DNA of 8,135 nucleotides from Nanobdellota archaeon (GTDB lineage: Archaea > Nanobdellota > Nanobdellia > SCGC-AAA011-G17 > VGLX01). The stretch is from contig JAHIPG010000192.1 in assembly GCA_018894775.1 (NCBI GenBank), positions 1 to 8,135 on the forward strand, in the 5' to 3' direction. The notes beneath the pieces were generated by a model, which worked only from the letters and a program-made list of their open reading frames with translations, was not told where the DNA came from and ran no database searches. Position 1 is the first letter of the stretch. Each line of letters begins with the position of its first letter. The position numbers and the translations under genes are program-made. Of this stretch, positions 5,937-8,135 are shown piece by piece.

Positions 5937-6281
5937 ATGGGAATAAACTGGCAATGCTTCAAACATCTGTTCAAGAAACCTTTCACAGAGAGATTTCCAT
6001 TCAAACCAATAGAACCACATGAAAGATCAAGAGGCAGGATACTCTTCAAATCAAAAATATGTATAGGGTGCAGATCCTGTGAAAGAAACTGCCCACCCGA
6101 AGCAATAACCTTCTTTGAAAAAGGAAAACTGACTTATGACCATGCAAAATGCTGCTACTGTGGACTATGCGTCGATGTCTGCCCTGTAAACGCGATAGAA
6201 TTCCTGACAGAATTTGATTACGCAAACACAAATCCAAAAAAGATGCTGAATAAAGTAATCAAAGGAAAACCTAAGAAATAA
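5937..6281 (+). CDS. mbhN: NuoI-like 2x[4Fe-4S] ferredoxin subunit (MbhN/EchF-like)
   Basis: The 114-residue polyferredoxin has two complete CxxCxxCxxxCP motifs: C42-C45-C48-C52 and C72-C75-C78-C82. The N-terminal part (NWQCFKHLFKKPFTERFPFKP) is the usual NuoI/EchF membrane-associated segment and RGRILFKSKICIGC leads into the first cluster. It is the likely entry point for electrons from soluble ferredoxin. It starts 4 bp after the NuoH-like stop. A GGTGAT at 5928-5933, spanning that stop, is a plausible Shine-Dalgarno. It is the last gene of the operon, and its 3' end overlaps the oppositely oriented protease gene by 11 bp. Confidence 0.93.
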   Translation: MGINWQCFKHLFKKPFTERFPFKPIEPHERSRGRILFKSKICIGCRSCERNCPPEAITFFEKGKLTYDHAKCCYCGLCVDVCPVNAIEFLTEFDYANTNPKKMLNKVIKGKPKK

Positions 6282-6702
6282 TCTTTTCCACTTCTTCAAG
6301 AATATCATCAAACTTCTCATTGATATATTCAGTAAGATTCTCACCAAATCCTGTCTCCTTAACCTTGATGCCAATAATCCTTATCTTAGCATCAGGCAAA
6401 TGGTTCTTATAAGCAGTCACAGGAATACTATGCGTACTAGAAGCACCAAGCGTAATAACATCATCAATATCAAAAAGGCTTACCTTTCCTACTTCATCAT
6501 CAGATTCTACAGCGTCAATAAAATAGATTATGTCTGGTTTCAACTCTTTTAAAGGTATTATGTAACTCTCAGGAGAAAGAAAAGCCTGAAAAAAATTAAA
6601 ATTATTATCCTTGAACTTATTCTGAAGCTTATCAACTATCAAATTACCAATATTATCATCCTGCTTTAAAGGGTTTCCCAAACTAAGAACTGCTATTTTC
6701 AT
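6271..6702 (-). CDS. [NiFe] hydrogenase maturation endopeptidase (HycI/HyaD family)
   Basis: The 143-residue protease has the family pattern GNPLKQDDNIG (residues 9-19), DAVES (63-67) and THS (90-92). D16, D63 and H91 match the three residues that, in HybD and HycI, bind the nickel or the probing metal. These enzymes cut the C-terminal tail of the large subunit after Ni insertion. The large subunit at 3901-5082 has such a tail, with a DPCxxCxxR-M junction as in HycE, so it is the obvious substrate. The gene begins immediately after the stop of the glutaredoxin-like gene (TAA then ATG, no gap), with AAGGAT a few bases upstream as a likely Shine-Dalgarno. The final 11 bp overlap the polyferredoxin gene on the other strand. 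The C-terminus is an acidic helix. Confidence 0.92.
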   Translation of the reverse strand: MKIAVLSLGNPLKQDDNIGNLIVDKLQNKFKDNNFNFFQAFLSPESYIIPLKELKPDIIYFIDAVESDDEVGKVSLFDIDDVITLGASSTHSIPVTAYKNHLPDAKIRIIGIKVKETGFGENLTEYINEKFDDILEEVEKIIS

Positions 6703-6942
6703 TTAATCCTTTATCTTAAAAATTTTCTTGAGCTCAGCTTCGTCAAAATATTTGTAAATCTTCCCATCAATCACTATAGTGGGAGCACCATCATCAGGAA
6801 CAATTTCAACCAGTTCTTTCATGGCTTCAGGATCAGTATCTATTCTTTTTTCCTCATAGACTATCTTATACTTCTTGAAAAGCCTTTTTACCATATCAGA
6901 ATAAACTGATCCTGCTACACAGTAAAGAATAACCTTTTTCAT
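6703..6942 (-). CDS. Glutaredoxin-fold protein lacking both active-site cysteines
   Basis: The 79-residue protein has the length and pattern of small archaeal glutaredoxin-like proteins: KKVILYC strand, helix to KYKIVYEEKRID, helix EAMKELVEIV, then GAPTIVIDGKIY with the conserved cis-Pro (P54) and a final helix. The usual CPYC active site aligns with SVYS (S12-V13-Y14-S15), so both redox cysteines are Ser. The only Cys is C8, four residues earlier. It cannot do normal dithiol or monothiol chemistry at that site. A binding, scaffold or metal role is possible. It is the first gene of a leaderless two-gene unit with the hydrogenase protease, which suggests a role in maturation by context only. 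Confidence 0.75.
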   Translation of the reverse strand: MKKVILYCVAGSVYSDMVKRLFKKYKIVYEEKRIDTDPEAMKELVEIVPDDGAPTIVIDGKIYKYFDEAELKKIFKIKD

Positions 6943-6962
6943 CTTATTTTATGAATTTTTTG

Positions 6963-6973
6963 AAATATTTAAA
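6963..6973 (-). promoter_or_regulatory. TATA box for the glutaredoxin-like/protease unit
   Basis: On the minus strand this reads TTTAAATATTT, centred at 6968, 26 bp before the ATG at 6942. This is the expected archaeal distance for a leaderless transcript. Confidence 0.6.
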
Positions 6974-7100
6974 GCTTTTTATGAGCAACATATCGAAAGA
7001 ACAATTCAAGACTTTTAATTCTGATATGAATTTAATTTTTGAAACTAAGCCGATTTATTTGTTACGGACATTATTTTTTATCGTCGGAAATCCTTTGAGT

Positions 7101-7114
7101 ACGCGACACGCGAC
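7101..7114 (+). repeat. GC-rich tandem heptamer that can form a CGCG hairpin
   Basis: ACGCGAC occurs twice in direct tandem. Within it, CGCG-ACA-CGCG (7102-7112) is a perfect inverted repeat with a 3-base loop. It stands out against the AT-rich surroundings and lies 18 bp before the tnpB TATA box. It may be a subterminal hairpin of the IS200/IS605-type left end. The interval 6974-7131 otherwise shows no convincing gene. Confidence 0.4.
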
Positions 7115-7131
7115 AAGTATGTGGGTAGGGT

Positions 7132-7139
7132 TTTATAAA
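7132..7139 (+). promoter_or_regulatory. TATA box for tnpB
   Basis: TTTATAAA is centred at 7135.5, 26.5 bp before the ATG at 7162, giving a leaderless tnpB transcript. It is the same octamer, at nearly the same spacing, as the one before the EamA gene, and it supports 7162 as the true tnpB start. Confidence 0.65.
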
Positions 7140-7161
7140 GATAAGGTAATTTTTGTTGTTG

Positions 7162-8135
7162 ATGGAAAAGGTGGTGATTGCGCATAAGTTTAGATTATAT
7201 CCAAGTAAACAGCAGGAAGCTAAGCTTTTGGAGACCTTAGATTTGTGTAGGCAAACTTATAATATTTTGCTTCAGGAGTTGCATATGCAGAAGGTTATTG
7301 ATAGGTCTCAAATTCAAGGCATCATTCCTGATATGAAGATCTGTGATTCTTCGTTTAAGAAGTTATACTCCAAGACCATGCAATATGAGTGTTACAGGCT
7401 ATTCTCAAATCTTAGTTCCTTAGCAAAATCAAAGAACAAAAGAAAAGTAGGTAGATTAAGATTTAAGGGTAAAGGTTGGTTCAAAACATTTACTTACAAC
7501 CAGTCAGGATTCAAAATAATAACAACAGGAAAAAGATGCCAGACATTGCACTTGTCAAAAATCGGGAATATTCCTATAAGATGCCATAGGAATATCAAAG
7601 GAAAAATAAAGCAAATAACAATTAAAAGAGAAGCATCAGGTAAATGGCATGCTTCAGTGATAGAAGAAACTCAGAAAATAATCAAGAAACAACCGATAAG
7701 AAGGGTTGTAGGGATAGATTTGGGATTGACTGATATTGTTCATGATAGTGATGGCAATAAGATCAACAACCCGAGACATTTAAAAAAGCAGTCTGAAAAG
7801 TTAGCTTTGCTGCAAAGGAAAATGAGTAAAAAGAAAAAAGGCGGTAGCAACAGGCTAAAAATGAGATTAAGATTAACAAGACAATATGAAAAATTAGTAA
7901 ACGTAAGAGATGATTTCTTACATAAAATATCGAGATATTATGTTAATAATTATGATGCTATTGGATTGGAAGATATGCAAATTAATAGCATGGTTAATAA
8001 TCGCTTATCTAAGCACATCCTTGACGCTTCATGGGGTAAACTCAGGCAAATGATAGCTTACAAGGCTGAAAGAGCCGGTAAACTATACGTGCCTGTCAAT
8101 CACAAAGGAACAACACAAAGATGCAGCCAATGCGG
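7162..8135 (+). CDS. tnpB: TnpB RNA-guided nuclease/transposon protein, 3' truncated by window edge
   Basis: The frame is open from ATG 7162 to the right edge, 324 full codons with no stop. The N-terminus AHKFRLYPSKQQEAKL and the C-R-Q-T-Y-N-I-L-L segment are the standard OrfB/TnpB opening. RuvC-like catalytic residues are D186 in VVGIDLGLTDIV and E270 in IGLEDMQ. The last residues QRCSQC (C321, C324) are the first half of the zinc finger. The third catalytic Asp would lie just beyond the edge. Known TnpB proteins are programmable DNA nucleases guided by an RNA from the element's right end, and that end is not in this window. The visible part looks intact. Members are usually about 370-430 residues, so about 50-100 residues are missing. 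The start is supported by the TATA box 26.5 bp upstream. Confidence 0.93.
   Translation, partial: MEKVVIAHKFRLYPSKQQEAKLLETLDLCRQTYNILLQELHMQKVIDRSQIQGIIPDMKICDSSFKKLYSKTMQYECYRLFSNLSSLAKSKNKRKVGRLRFKGKGWFKTFTYNQSGFKIITTGKRCQTLHLSKIGNIPIRCHRNIKGKIKQITIKREASGKWHASVIEETQKIIKKQPIRRVVGIDLGLTDIVHDSDGNKINNPRHLKKQSEKLALLQRKMSKKKKGGSNRLKMRLRLTRQYEKLVNVRDDFLHKISRYYVNNYDAIGLEDMQINSMVNNRLSKHILDASWGKLRQMIAYKAERAGKLYVPVNHKGTTQRCSQC

Larger units (their letters stand above)
7101..8135 (+). mobile_element. Partial TnpB-only (IS1341-type) IS200/IS605 element
   Basis: The element contains the tnpB gene and runs off the right edge. No tnpA is seen upstream, which places it with IS1341-type elements unless tnpA lies to the right. 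The left boundary is not determined: it must fall between the glutaredoxin-like gene (6942) and 7162, and the start given here is the GC-rich hairpin. No insertion-site duplication is expected for this family. Confidence 0.6.

Noticed and set aside
6264..6289. GGAAAA...TTTTCC inverted repeat at the operon end as a terminator
   Set aside because: The 6-bp AT-rich stem with a 14-base loop is weak and expected by chance in such DNA. It lies within two overlapping coding ends.
6951..7187. A 78-residue plus-strand open frame between the glutaredoxin-like gene and tnpB
   Set aside because: It spans the tnpB TATA box and start, has no TATA box at a fitting distance from its own start and shows no recognisable domain. 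The region is better explained as promoter and element-end sequence.
1..8135. CRISPR arrays, tRNA or rRNA genes
   Set aside because: No regularly spaced direct repeats, no tRNA-like cloverleaf segment and no rRNA-like conserved stretch were seen on either strand by reading.

Overview
This is an AT-rich archaeal window, with roughly one third G+C by eye. The archaeal call rests on TATA-box elements centred about 26-30 bp upstream of the first start codon of several transcription units, which implies leaderless mRNAs. It also rests on a hydrogenase gene order that matches the archaeal membrane-bound hydrogenase (Mbh) core. The compact, overlapping gene layout and the shortened membrane subunits would suit a reduced-genome archaeon such as a DPANN lineage, but the sequence alone does not prove the lineage.

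Layout. Positions 1-187 are a G-poor gap or the end of an upstream gene. Positions 188-1806 hold a two-gene plus-strand unit: an EamA/DMT-type transporter, then a protein that resembles the hydrogenase-associated DUF6390 family. Facing it on the minus strand (1781-1984) is hypC, and the two 3' ends overlap at a terminator-like hairpin. From 2062 to 6281 runs a seven-gene plus-strand operon for a group 4 energy-converting [NiFe] hydrogenase: a short antiporter-like membrane subunit, a 56-residue membrane protein, and the NuoB-, NuoC-, NuoD-, NuoH- and NuoI-like subunits. The order matches mbhH-I-J-K-L-M-N. On the minus strand (6271-6942) lie a hydrogenase maturation protease and a glutaredoxin-like protein that has lost both active-site cysteines. 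From about 7100 to the right edge is the start of a TnpB-only (IS1341-type) IS200/IS605 element, cut off inside the zinc finger.

How the genes fit together. The NuoI-like polyferredoxin would receive electrons, probably from ferredoxin. The NuoB-like subunit would pass them through one [4Fe-4S] cluster to the NiFe site of the NuoD-like subunit, where protons are reduced to H2 or the reverse occurs. The NuoH-like and antiporter-like subunits would couple this to ion movement. HypC delivers the Fe(CN)2CO group, and the protease should remove the 22-residue tail that follows the last NiFe cysteine motif. HypA, B, D, E and F are not in the window.

The most unusual points are the antiporter-like subunit of about 300 residues (the family is usually near 500), which keeps only the C-terminal ion-channel half; the SVYS glutaredoxin-like protein next to the protease; the DUF6390-like protein at a hydrogenase locus; and a His in place of the usual Arg in the first NiFe-binding motif.
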